A DNA stretch of 7,231 bases from an uncultured Collinsella sp. (GTDB lineage: Bacteria > Actinomycetota > Coriobacteriia > Coriobacteriales > Coriobacteriaceae): NCBI GenBank assembly GCA_902464495.1, contig CABQJK010000060.1, forward strand, positions 1 through 7,231, read 5' to 3'. The position numbers and the translations under genes are program-made. Position 1 is the first letter of the stretch. Each line of letters begins with the position of its first letter. Below are positions 1-7,051 of this stretch, in pieces. The notes below the pieces were generated by a model, which saw only the letters and a program-made list of their open reading frames with translations, was not told the DNA's origin and made no database searches.

Positions 1-29
1 CCAGCTCAGAAGCTATATCGATACAGAAA

Positions 30-186
30 GGTCCCCGGCGCTGCCCGGGCGCCAACGGCCGCATATGAACTTTATCGCGAGTTCCGCACGAACAGGAGGC
101 CACTTAATGTGGCCTCCGTCGTGAGCAGGACTGTAGAGCAGGAAAGTTCATATGCGGCCGTTGGCGCCCGGGCAGCGCCGGGGACC
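30..186. repeat. 157-bp fold-back element with perfect 44-bp inverted repeats
   Basis: Positions 30-73 are the exact reverse complement of 143-186, with no mismatch over 44 bp; pairing stops at both ends (29/187 and 74/142). The arms are GC-rich at the outer side (beginning GGTCCCCGGCG) and AT-richer inside (CATATGAACTTT). The 69-nt spacer (74-142) contains a 9-bp hairpin, and a further 5-bp pairing (87-91 with 119-123) lies just below it, so almost the whole unit can fold. It sits 12 nt past the stop of the tsaB-rimI-tsaD gene. On the minus strand the outer stem is followed by TTTCTGT, only a weak U-tract. No clear target-site duplication is seen in the flanks and no reading frame inside looks real. 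It could be a miniature inverted-repeat transposon, an invertible segment, a very large transcription end structure, or an assembly artefact. The repeat is certain; its nature is not. Confidence 0.9.
95..117. repeat. 9-bp hairpin in the spacer of the fold-back element
   Basis: GGAGGCCAC at 95-103 pairs perfectly with GTGGCCTCC at 109-117 around the loop TTAAT. Neither strand has a T-run after the stem, so it is not a standard intrinsic terminator by itself. It forms the tip of the larger 30-186 fold-back. Confidence 0.75.
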
Positions 187-198
187 GCACCCGTACGA

Positions 199-2583
199 CT
201 ACAGCGTCATGTTCGGATCGGCATCGACGTCGAACGGCGAGATTTCACCTCGGTCGAATTTACGGCGGGCGACCTCCGCGATCATGGCTGCGTTATCGGT
301 GCACGCCGAAAGCGGTGGCACCGTTACGCGGATCCCCTGACGCCCAAGCTTCTTGATCATCATCTCGCGCAGATGCGGATTAGCCGAGACGCCGCCGCCG
401 ATGCAGTATTCCTTGCATCCGGTGGCATGCAGCGCGTTCTTGGCCTTCTTGTACTGAACGTCAAAGACGGCTGCCTCAAACGAAGCCGCCAGATCGGGCA
501 GGTGAATCGTGCGCCCGGCCTTGGTCTCCTGCTCGATGTAGAGCGTCACCGCCGTCTTGAGGCCCGAAAGCGAGAAGCGATAGTCCCCCCTGCTGTTAAG
601 CGCGCGAGGAAAATCGATCGCGCGGGGATTGCCCGTCTCGGCCAGCTTGGAGATGATGGGGCCACCGGGATAGCCCAGACCCAACGCCTTGGCTACCTTG
701 TCGAAGGCCTCGCCCACAGCATCGTCGAGTGTCTCACCAAGTACCTCGTAGTCGCCCCATGTCTTCACGTGCACGAGCATGGTGTGCCCGCCCGAGACAA
801 GCGTAAAGATAAACGGGGGCTTGAGGTCGGGCTGCGCCAACAGGTTGGCAAACAGGTGGCCCTCCAGATGATTGACGCACACGAGCGGCTTGCCGGCAGC
901 ATACGCAAAGCCCTTGGCAAAGGCGACGCCCACCACCAGGGCGCCCACCAGGCCCGGACCCTGTGTCACGCCCACGGCGGCAAGCTCACTTGGTGTAATG
1001 GCTCCGCCCGTAAGGCCCAGCGACGCTGCGGCGTCCTCGAGTGCCGCATCCACGACACTCACAATCACCTCGACGTGCTTGCGCGAGGCGATCTCGGGCA
1101 CCACGCCGCCAAAGCGTGCATGAAAATCAATCTGCGTCGACACCTGGTTGGCCAGCATATTGCCATCCGCATCGATAATCGCCACCGCCGTCTCGTCGCA
1201 GGAGCTCTCGATAGCGAGCACTAGGCGGCGACGCTCAATCTCGACACGTTCCTCGGCAGAGCGCCCAGGCGCAGGCAGCGGCCATACGCGCTGCTCTGCC
1301 GCCGTCGGCTCGGGCGAAGCATTGTCGACCGGAAGCACCAGGGGCAGCGGAGCCGTCATGACGATGGCATCCTTGCCGGCACCATAGTAGCCGCGGCGCC
1401 GTCCTGCCTCGGTAAAGCCCAGAGCGTTATAAAGCGCGATCGCTCCCTCGTTGCCGTCCTCGACCTCGAGCGAAGCCGTGGTGCAGCCGAGCATCTGGGC
1501 ATCATAGCTCACATGCGACAGCAGCTTGCGGGCAATGCCCTCACGGCGATGTGCCGGGTCGACGGCGACATCCAGAATCTGCACATCACCGTCCACGACC
1601 ATACCGCCGGCAAGGCCCAGCAGCTTGCCGTCGTCGTGTGCCACCCACCAACTACGCGGCGCAGCGACGTCCTCGCCCAGTTCGGACAGGAACATGCCCG
1701 GCGTCCATGCCTTGTGTCCGGCACCTTCAAAGCAGGCAGCCTCTAGCGCGCTCGCGCCCTCGGCATCCGCCGCGCCCATGGGACGGAACTGCAGATGACG
1801 ACCGGCGAGCTCATCGGCAACGCCCGTAATTTCGCTCTGTGCACTCTCAGCAAGACCAAGACGCTTGCGCTCATTTTCCTCGGCATCCGAAAGGCGCGTG
1901 TAAATCGGCAGGACGCGAGCCGGATCGCCGTCACCCGCAGCGTGCGCGAGCAGCAAGCCCTCGCCCGAAGGCCACCACAGGTCGCGCTCCACGCAGCGGG
2001 CGGTCTCGTCCTCACCCAGCAGCTTGCCATAGCGCACGAGACCGTCACCGGTCAGCTGAACCTGGTCCCAGTCCGCTGCTCGGCGCCACTCATCGAGCGC
2101 CACGGCGGCCTTGACCACGTGTTCGCGCTCAAATTGACGCTCGGGGCCCTCATCGACCAGCATATACAGCGCCGGATATACCTCACCGCGCATAGCATCG
2201 GCCAAGATACCAAGCTTGCCGCGCACGCCAGCCTTCCACGCCGTCCAAGCGCAAGCGTCGAGCGTCGACACGCCCAGCAGCGGAACATTGGCACCGCACG
2301 CGAGGCCCTTGGCAGTGGAGATGCCGATGCGCACACCCGTAAACGACCCCGGGCCGCGGCCGACCACGTAGCAACCAACATCGCTGCGATCCAGACCGGC
2401 TTGAGCCAGCACGCCATCAACGGTATTCACGAGCTCAACGTTGGCGTGACGGCGACACATGTGGTCGCCACTCACGAGCTTCGTCTCGCCCGTCTGCCCA
2501 TCAATCCAGCTTGCCGCGCAGGCAAGCATGTCGGTCGAAGTATCGAGCGCCACCACCAGCGCGTTGTCGTTATGCAAGCTCAT
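199..2583 (-). CDS. tsaB-rimI-tsaD: TsaB-RimI-TsaD triple fusion (tRNA t6A synthesis and ribosomal protein S18 acetyltransferase)
   Basis: One 794-residue frame joins three proteins that are usually separate. Residues ~8-240 are TsaB (VALDTS at 12-17; GRGPGSFTGVRIG at 75-87; ending near LPIYTR), the scaffold paralogue of TsaD. Residues ~263-410 are a RimI-type GNAT N-acetyltransferase (acetyl-CoA loop RREGIA at 346-351; ALYNALGF; RRRGYY; DAIVM), expected to acetylate the N-terminus of ribosomal protein S18. Residues ~453-794 are TsaD, which transfers threonylcarbamoyl to A37 of ANN-decoding tRNAs: ESSCDE at 459-464, metal ligands in HLEGH (H572, H576), SGGHT at 597-601, and D763 in CTDNAAM. 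All three parts are about the usual length and keep their motifs, so all are probably active. A proline/alanine-rich linker (~411-452) separates RimI from TsaD. I chose the ATG at 2583, with AAGG 9 nt upstream; a TTG at 2601 would add six residues. The gene overlaps tsaE by 14 nt. TsaC is not in the window. Confidence 0.95.
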   Translation of the reverse strand: MSLHNDNALVVALDTSTDMLACAASWIDGQTGETKLVSGDHMCRRHANVELVNTVDGVLAQAGLDRSDVGCYVVGRGPGSFTGVRIGISTAKGLACGANVPLLGVSTLDACAWTAWKAGVRGKLGILADAMRGEVYPALYMLVDEGPERQFEREHVVKAAVALDEWRRAADWDQVQLTGDGLVRYGKLLGEDETARCVERDLWWPSGEGLLLAHAAGDGDPARVLPIYTRLSDAEENERKRLGLAESAQSEITGVADELAGRHLQFRPMGAADAEGASALEAACFEGAGHKAWTPGMFLSELGEDVAAPRSWWVAHDDGKLLGLAGGMVVDGDVQILDVAVDPAHRREGIARKLLSHVSYDAQMLGCTTASLEVEDGNEGAIALYNALGFTEAGRRRGYYGAGKDAIVMTAPLPLVLPVDNASPEPTAAEQRVWPLPAPGRSAEERVEIERRRLVLAIESSCDETAVAIIDADGNMLANQVSTQIDFHARFGGVVPEIASRKHVEVIVSVVDAALEDAAASLGLTGGAITPSELAAVGVTQGPGLVGALVVGVAFAKGFAYAAGKPLVCVNHLEGHLFANLLAQPDLKPPFIFTLVSGGHTMLVHVKTWGDYEVLGETLDDAVGEAFDKVAKALGLGYPGGPIISKLAETGNPRAIDFPRALNSRGDYRFSLSGLKTAVTLYIEQETKAGRTIHLPDLAASFEAAVFDVQYKKAKNALHATGCKEYCIGGGVSANPHLREMMIKKLGRQGIRVTVPPLSACTDNAAMIAEVARRKFDRGEISPFDVDADPNMTL

Positions 2584-3076
2584 CTTGTACAGCCTTATCA
2601 ATCAAATGGGAAAGCTCCATTGCACGGTCACCGTGCGCCTCGAGCGTTATCGTTCGCACATCACTGTCGCCCTCATCACGCTTGAGCGTCACCGAAAGAT
2701 ACTCATCCGTCAGCTCGTCTTGGAATTGTTCGCCCCATTCCAGCAGGCAAGCACCCTCATAGCCCAGCACATCGAAAATGCCCGTATCCTCGAGCTCGTA
2801 GGCATGCTCCAGGCGGTATAGATCAAAGTGAAACAGCGGAATACGACCTTGATCGTGGACGGCCATGAGCGCAAACGTAGGGCTCGTAACCATATGCCCA
2901 TCGCCCAGCCCGCGCGAGACGCCCTTGGTAAAGTGAGTTTTGCCCACTCCCAGGCCACCGGTCAGGATGAGCACATCGCCGTCCTCAAGGCACGGTGCAA
3001 TTAGCTCGCCAAAGTACTCCGTATCGGCAGCGCAAGTCGTTTTGTAAGTACCTACCCCCAGGCGCTCCAGGGACAT
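2570..3076 (-). CDS. tsaE: tRNA t6A synthesis ATPase TsaE
   Basis: This 168-residue protein is the P-loop ATPase that drives turnover of the TsaB-TsaD complex in cytoplasmic tRNA t6A37 formation. Visible motifs are the Walker A loop GGLGVGKT (40-47), the family switch segment TSPTFAL (64-70), HFDLYRL (83-89), and the Walker-B-like LLEWGE (111-116). The length is normal for the family (~150-170). The ATG at 3076 follows AAGGAG with 5 nt between, and the gene starts 12 nt after the udg stop. Its 3' end overlaps the start of the TsaB-RimI-TsaD gene by 14 nt, which suggests translational coupling and matched amounts of partners in the same complex. Confidence 0.96.
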   Translation of the reverse strand: MSLERLGVGTYKTTCAADTEYFGELIAPCLEDGDVLILTGGLGVGKTHFTKGVSRGLGDGHMVTSPTFALMAVHDQGRIPLFHFDLYRLEHAYELEDTGIFDVLGYEGACLLEWGEQFQDELTDEYLSVTLKRDEGDSDVRTITLEAHGDRAMELSHLIDKAVQDELA

Positions 3077-3088
3077 ATATGCTCCTTA

Positions 3089-3709
3089 TTATTCCGAGGC
3101 GTCCTCTGGTGCGGGATGTCGCCCCAGATAGTCGCCCAGCATCTTAAAGTCTTCCTCCAGCAGCTCCTGCCACGCCGGATTGCGTAGCGCTGCTGCCGGA
3201 TGGAAAGTGGGCATCACCACAAAGTGCCCCATCTGATGGAACCTGCCGCGCAGCTTGGTAATGCCGATCTCGGTCTTGAGCACAAAGTGCGTTGCGGGGT
3301 TGCCGAGCGTCACGATGATATCGGGCCAGATGCTTCGAATCTGCTCGCGCAAAAACGGTGAGCAAGCCAGCACTTCCTCGGGGCGCGGATTGCGGTTTCC
3401 CGGCGGGCGGCACTTAAGCACGTTGGCAATGTAGACGTCTTCGCGTTTGAGCCCCGCCAGCGACAAAATGCCGTTGAGGTCCTCGCCTGCCGCCCCCACA
3501 AAGGGCTCGCCCTGCAAATCCTCATTGCGGCCCGGCGCCTCGCCAATAAACATCACGCGAGCGCGGGGGTTTCCCACGCCAAACACGATGTTATGGCGCG
3601 ACTGGTAAAGCTGGCAAAGGTGACAATCGCCCAGAACGGCCTCGATCTCCTCGAGTGCGACCTCACGTGGCGCCTGATGGGTATGGCCAGGAATGTGCAT
3701 GACGCCCAT
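3089..3709 (-). CDS. Family 4 (iron-sulfur) uracil-DNA glycosylase
   Basis: This is a predicted cytoplasmic DNA repair enzyme of 206 residues that cuts uracil bases out of DNA, starting base excision repair. Motif A is GEAPG (56-60) followed by ED and GEPFVGAAG; motif B is the HPAAALR segment starting at H170. Cys29, Cys32, Cys100 and Cys116 match the C-x2-C...C-x15-C pattern that holds the [4Fe-4S] cluster in family 4, and KCRPPGNR (99-106) is a typical family signature. The frame is open back to 3757, inside alr, but AGGAG at 3715-3719 lies exactly 5 nt before the ATG at 3709, and the extra 16 residues do not look like the family. It starts 8 nt after the alr stop. Family 4 enzymes are sometimes annotated as phage polymerase-related proteins. 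The exact start could also be the ATG at 3700. Confidence 0.93.
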   Translation of the reverse strand: MGVMHIPGHTHQAPREVALEEIEAVLGDCHLCQLYQSRHNIVFGVGNPRARVMFIGEAPGRNEDLQGEPFVGAAGEDLNGILSLAGLKREDVYIANVLKCRPPGNRNPRPEEVLACSPFLREQIRSIWPDIIVTLGNPATHFVLKTEIGITKLRGRFHQMGHFVVMPTFHPAAALRNPAWQELLEEDFKMLGDYLGRHPAPEDASE

Positions 3710-3714
3710 AGCGA

Positions 3715-3719
3715 CTCCT
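3715..3719 (-). promoter_or_regulatory. Ribosome binding site of udg, overlapping the alr stop codon
   Basis: AGGAG on the minus strand shares two bases with the TAG stop of alr and stands 5 nt before the ATG at 3709. It decides the udg start over the upstream in-frame codon at 3757, which has no such site, and places re-initiation right at the end of alr translation. Confidence 0.75.
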
Positions 3720-4863
3720 ACACGTAGACCTTGTCGAGACGCATACCAAAGCCGCAAGCGACCTCGTAGTTAATCGTGCCGCGTAGGCGCGCCATCTCGT
3801 CCATGGTAATCTCGGCATCTCCATCGCGGCCGACAATGATCATCTCGTCACCATACTCGGCCTCGGGAATCTCATGCGCCGGGTTGGACTGAATGGCGAC
3901 CATAAACTGGTCCATGCAGATATTGCCCACCTGACGCACACGCTCGCCGCGATACAGCACGTCCATACGATTGGAAAGCGTACGCGAAAGGCCATCGGCA
4001 TAACCGATCGGAAGGGTGCAGATCTGAACGCGCGTGCGCGGTACGCGGTAGGTAAAGCCGTAGCCCACGCCCTCGCCCATCGCAGGGTGTGCCACGCGCG
4101 TCACACGCGCGTGGACGCTCATGACGGGATCAAGCTGCATCACGCGACCACTCAGCTCACATGGCTGCAGACCATACAAACCGATGCCGGCACGAATCAT
4201 GTCAAAGTGCATTGAAGAATCGAGCATCGAGGATGGCGTATTGGCACAATGCACGATACCGCATTCAAAACCTGCGTCCTTAATGGCCTGAACGGCCTCG
4301 GTAAAACGCTGGCACTGCAGCTTGTAGTCCCAGCCCGAAGGTTCATCGGCCGTGGCGAAGTGCGTAAATACGCCGTCGCACTGAATACCGCGATGGAAAT
4401 TTATACCGCGGACAAAGTCGAGCACCTGCGTGTAGTGAACGCCGATACGATTCATGCCCGTCTCGATGGCAAGATGGTACTTGCCCACTTTGCCCGCCGC
4501 GACGGCACATTCGCCATACGCAAGAGCAAAGTCAGACGTATAGACCGAGGGCATGATATCAAACTCGAGCAACGTCGGAATGGCCTCGATAGGCGGCTCG
4601 CTTAGGATGAGGATGGGTTTCGTAATCCCGCCCTGTCGGAGCTCAACGCCCTCGTTAACCGTCGCCACGGCAAACATGTCGGCACCGGCCGAATACATGA
4701 TCTTGGCGCACTCAACAGCTCCATGACCATAAGCATCGGCCTTGACCACGCAGCACAGGCGCTGACGTGGATTCAGCAAGTTCTTATAGGCCCTCGTGTT
4801 GCGACGGAGCGCCCCGCGGTCGATCTCGACCCAGGACCAGCGCGTCAAATCGGCTTTATTCAT
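3718..4863 (-). CDS. alr: Alanine racemase (PLP-dependent)
   Basis: This fold-type III PLP enzyme of 381 residues interconverts L- and D-alanine and so supplies D-alanine for peptidoglycan in the cytoplasm. Residues include the PLP lysine K41 in VVKADAYGHGA, R139 in ETGMNRIG, R224 in RAGIGLYGLQP, the second catalytic base Y268 in GVGYGFTY, and M317-D318 in NICMDQF; the C-terminus TINYEVACGFGMR is also typical. Length is normal and the frame intact. An odd point is that HLAIETGMNR has Ala132 where many alanine racemases have the carbamylated lysine (HLKxDTGM). The ATG at 4863 begins 2 nt after the nnr stop and has only a weak ribosome site (GAAGGG about 14 nt away), so it probably depends on coupling to nnr. 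A broader-specificity amino-acid racemase is a minor alternative. Confidence 0.95.
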   Translation of the reverse strand: MNKADLTRWSWVEIDRGALRRNTRAYKNLLNPRQRLCCVVKADAYGHGAVECAKIMYSAGADMFAVATVNEGVELRQGGITKPILILSEPPIEAIPTLLEFDIMPSVYTSDFALAYGECAVAAGKVGKYHLAIETGMNRIGVHYTQVLDFVRGINFHRGIQCDGVFTHFATADEPSGWDYKLQCQRFTEAVQAIKDAGFECGIVHCANTPSSMLDSSMHFDMIRAGIGLYGLQPCELSGRVMQLDPVMSVHARVTRVAHPAMGEGVGYGFTYRVPRTRVQICTLPIGYADGLSRTLSNRMDVLYRGERVRQVGNICMDQFMVAIQSNPAHEIPEAEYGDEMIIVGRDGDAEITMDEMARLRGTINYEVACGFGMRLDKVYV

Positions 4864-4865
4864 GA

Positions 4866-6482
4866 TTAGTCATCCGACCCTTCGTCCATGATTCCCAGAT
4901 CTTCGAGCGCATCCTTTGCCGCCAGCTCCATGGCAGGACCGATCAAGTCGATAAGATCGGTCGCGATAACGCTCTTCTCACCATACTCCGTCGCCGCAGC
5001 AAAACCGGCGTAGCTGTGAAGTGCGACGGCGTACGAATACAGCAGCTCCCAACGATCCATCTCGTCGCGCATGGTGGCAAGCGTGCCGGCCAAAATACCC
5101 GCGAGAACATCACCAGAACCGGCAGTTGCCAGAGAAGCCGGACCCGAGAGTGGCAGCAGCACGCGCTCAACGCCACAGATAGCCGTCGTCGGCCCCTTGG
5201 CTATGACCACCAGATTGTCGGAGCCTGCAGCCCAGACAACCTTCTGCGCAGCTGCAATCGCGGTACCAAGGTCGTTCACCTCGTCACCGGCAACCAGACG
5301 CGAAAGCTCACGATAGTGCGGCGTCATAACCAACGGCTGCTCGCGACGATACATCTCGGGGTTACTATCAATACCGTCAATGGCAATCTTAGCAAGGCAG
5401 TTGAGTGCATCGGCGTCCAAAATTAGCGGTACATCAAGCTCGAGCAAGCCCGAAACCACCTGCATAGCGCCAGCAGACGTCGTCATACCGGGACCGCACA
5501 GCACGCAGCTGTACTTCTTTGCGATCTCGCACACCGTCATGCGCGCAGCGGCGCCAAAGGAGCCGCGCGAATCAGACGGAATAGCAAAGACGGGAATCGA
5601 AGGAAGTGCCATGCGAATGAGATTGGCACAGGCGTCAGGAGCCGCGACTGCCACGTAACCAGCACCCGCGCGAGCTGCAGACTTGGCCGCCATAATGGCA
5701 GCACCAGGATATTGCGCCGATCCGGCGACAATAAGCACAGAGCCACGGGAATACTTATCGATATTCGATGGTAGCGGAGCAAAGTAATCAACTAAGTCAC
5801 CGGGCTCGACAATATCGGCGGCGTGGTCAACATCATCGATGACTTCGTCAAGACGGTCGTAAAGATTGCCGCAGATCAAATCGCCAGCATACTCAGGGCC
5901 ATCAGCGCTATACAGACCAATCTTGGGCGCAATCATCGTCACCGTGCGCTCGGCACGAATGCAGTCGTCATCAACAACGCCCGTCTCGGCATTCAGGCCC
6001 GAGGGGACATCAATGGATACGACACAATCGGCGCATTCATTGACCGTAGGAATCCAAATGGAGAACGGCGCACGCAGATTCCCGTGGAAACCGGTACCAA
6101 AAATGGCATCGACAACAACATCGGCCTTATCGATCAAAACCTCGAGTTCATCACGCGAGGGGCCGACGCAAACGTGCACATCGCGGCCGGCAGTACGACG
6201 AGCAACGTGACGTGCCAGAGCAGCAGGAATCTCATCCGGTTCAACCGGAGAAACGATATCCACGTCCACACCCTTATGGCTCAGGATATCGGCGGCAACC
6301 CAACCGTCGCCGCCATTATTACCAAAACCGACCAAAACGAGAACCCGATCGGGATTGAGCTTCAAGACCTCGTTAGCGGCAAACTCACCCGCTAGCTCCA
6401 TAAGCTCGGCCTTCGAAGTTCCTTCGCGTTCGATGATATCCTCGAGACGAACGACTTCTTCGGTACTCAAAACCGGTTTCAT
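4866..6482 (-). CDS. nnr: Bifunctional NAD(P)H-hydrate repair enzyme (epimerase + dehydratase)
   Basis: This metabolite-repair protein of 538 residues restores hydrated, inactive NADHX and NADPHX. The N-terminal epimerase (YjeF_N, ~1-220) converts R to S forms and shows VGFGNNGGDG (51-60), DAIFGTG (125-131) and SIDVPSGLN (156-164). The C-terminal ribokinase-like part (~235-525) is the ADP- or ATP-dependent dehydratase: GSVLIVAGS, PGAAIMAAKSAARAGAGYV (259-277), LILDADALN (353-361), TPHYRE (387-392), IAKGPTTAI, and ATAGSGDVLAG (452-462) with the catalytic Asp458. Both halves are complete and the two-domain length is usual for bacteria. Its ATG directly abuts the acpS stop (TAG then ATG), and AGGAG lies 5 nt upstream inside acpS. 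Which nucleotide it uses cannot be read from the sequence. Confidence 0.96.
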   Translation of the reverse strand: MKPVLSTEEVVRLEDIIEREGTSKAELMELAGEFAANEVLKLNPDRVLVLVGFGNNGGDGWVAADILSHKGVDVDIVSPVEPDEIPAALARHVARRTAGRDVHVCVGPSRDELEVLIDKADVVVDAIFGTGFHGNLRAPFSIWIPTVNECADCVVSIDVPSGLNAETGVVDDDCIRAERTVTMIAPKIGLYSADGPEYAGDLICGNLYDRLDEVIDDVDHAADIVEPGDLVDYFAPLPSNIDKYSRGSVLIVAGSAQYPGAAIMAAKSAARAGAGYVAVAAPDACANLIRMALPSIPVFAIPSDSRGSFGAAARMTVCEIAKKYSCVLCGPGMTTSAGAMQVVSGLLELDVPLILDADALNCLAKIAIDGIDSNPEMYRREQPLVMTPHYRELSRLVAGDEVNDLGTAIAAAQKVVWAAGSDNLVVIAKGPTTAICGVERVLLPLSGPASLATAGSGDVLAGILAGTLATMRDEMDRWELLYSYAVALHSYAGFAAATEYGEKSVIATDLIDLIGPAMELAAKDALEDLGIMDEGSDD

Positions 6483-7022
6483 CTATGCTCCTAGCGTATC
6501 TTGCGAAGCATCGCCCAGGTGCTCCGTCAATGCTGAATTCTGCAGCTGCTCGAGCTCATCTAATACAGAGCGAGCCTCTTTAAATGTCTGCGCAACGCGT
6601 TTCTTGGTGCTCACCTTTTCATCTTTTGGCTTAGGCCGAGCATCTTCGGTAATCGCGATGGCATTCGCAACGGCCAAGTCTCCCGTAATCGTAATGGAAA
6701 GAGCGACCTCAACAACACCCAGTTCTTGAGCGATCTCGAGAGCACGGCCCGAAAGCAGCGCCCTCGGTTTGCCGAGTTTATCACGCGTCACCGAAACATC
6801 CTTGCGACCCACGCCTTGACTAAAACCCGTGCCGAGAGCTTTAAGCACCGCCTCGCGCGAAGCAAAGCGGCTCGCATAGTGAGCAGCGGGACGCGATGAT
6901 GCATCGCAATACGCACGCTCTTCTTCGGTAAACACACGCCGAGCAAACGACGGCGTCTTTTCAAGAATTGATTTCATGCGGGAAATCTCGACGATATCAA
7001 CGCCGATACCAGCTTCAGCCAT
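6483..7022 (-). CDS. acpS: Holo-[acyl-carrier-protein] synthase with C-terminal extension
   Basis: AcpS moves 4'-phosphopantetheine from coenzyme A to a serine of apo-ACP, activating fatty acid synthesis in the cytoplasm. The core spans ~1-125 of 179 residues: GIGVDIVEI with the metal-binding Asp9, RRVFTEEERAYC (28-39), YASRFASREAVLKALGTG (49-66) with Glu57, and DKLGKPRALLSG (81-92). Most AcpS proteins are ~120-130 residues; here ~54 extra residues follow, first rich in Lys and Pro and then a probable amphipathic helix (~142-165). The usual SxSH motif is replaced by SITIT (109-113), so the conserved histidine is Ile112. I chose the ATG at 7022 because GGAGGTG sits just before it and the family begins close to the first strand; the ATG at 7034 has no ribosome site. 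It is the first gene of the operon. Confidence 0.94.
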   Translation of the reverse strand: MAEAGIGVDIVEISRMKSILEKTPSFARRVFTEEERAYCDASSRPAAHYASRFASREAVLKALGTGFSQGVGRKDVSVTRDKLGKPRALLSGRALEIAQELGVVEVALSITITGDLAVANAIAITEDARPKPKDEKVSTKKRVAQTFKEARSVLDELEQLQNSALTEHLGDASQDTLGA

Positions 7023-7025
7023 GTT

Positions 7026-7032
7026 CACCTCC
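7026..7032 (-). promoter_or_regulatory. Ribosome binding site of acpS
   Basis: GGAGGTG on the minus strand, with its GGAGG core 5 nt before the ATG at 7022. It overlaps the coding sequence that an upstream ATG start (7034) would need, so it argues for the shorter protein. Confidence 0.8.
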
Positions 7033-7051
7033 ATATCGCACAGACTAAGTT

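Noticed and set aside
16..23. Palindrome TATCGATA
   Set aside because: Eight bases only, with no further context; expected by chance.
30..186. Integron attC site
   Set aside because: The arms are perfectly paired and lack the GTTRRRY/RYYYAAC core sites at the ends and the extrahelical bases expected of attC.
109..1224. Plus-strand open frame of 371 codons
   Set aside because: It is wholly antisense to the TsaD part and starts with GTG inside the fold-back. It has no recognisable motifs and no ribosome site, while the minus strand encodes intact TsaD motifs. Antisense open frames are common in GC-rich genes.
2584..2601. TTG start of the TsaB-RimI-TsaD protein
   Set aside because: Six extra residues with a poorly placed GGAG; the ATG at 2583 has a better-placed AAGG and brings the start closer to the first TsaB strand.
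1795..2685. Plus-strand open frame of 296 codons
   Set aside because: Antisense to the TsaB part and the end of tsaE; its translation shows no family features.
3710..3757. Longer N-terminus for udg
   Set aside because: It would overlap alr by 40 nt without a ribosome site, whereas AGGAG lies exactly 5 nt before the ATG at 3709.
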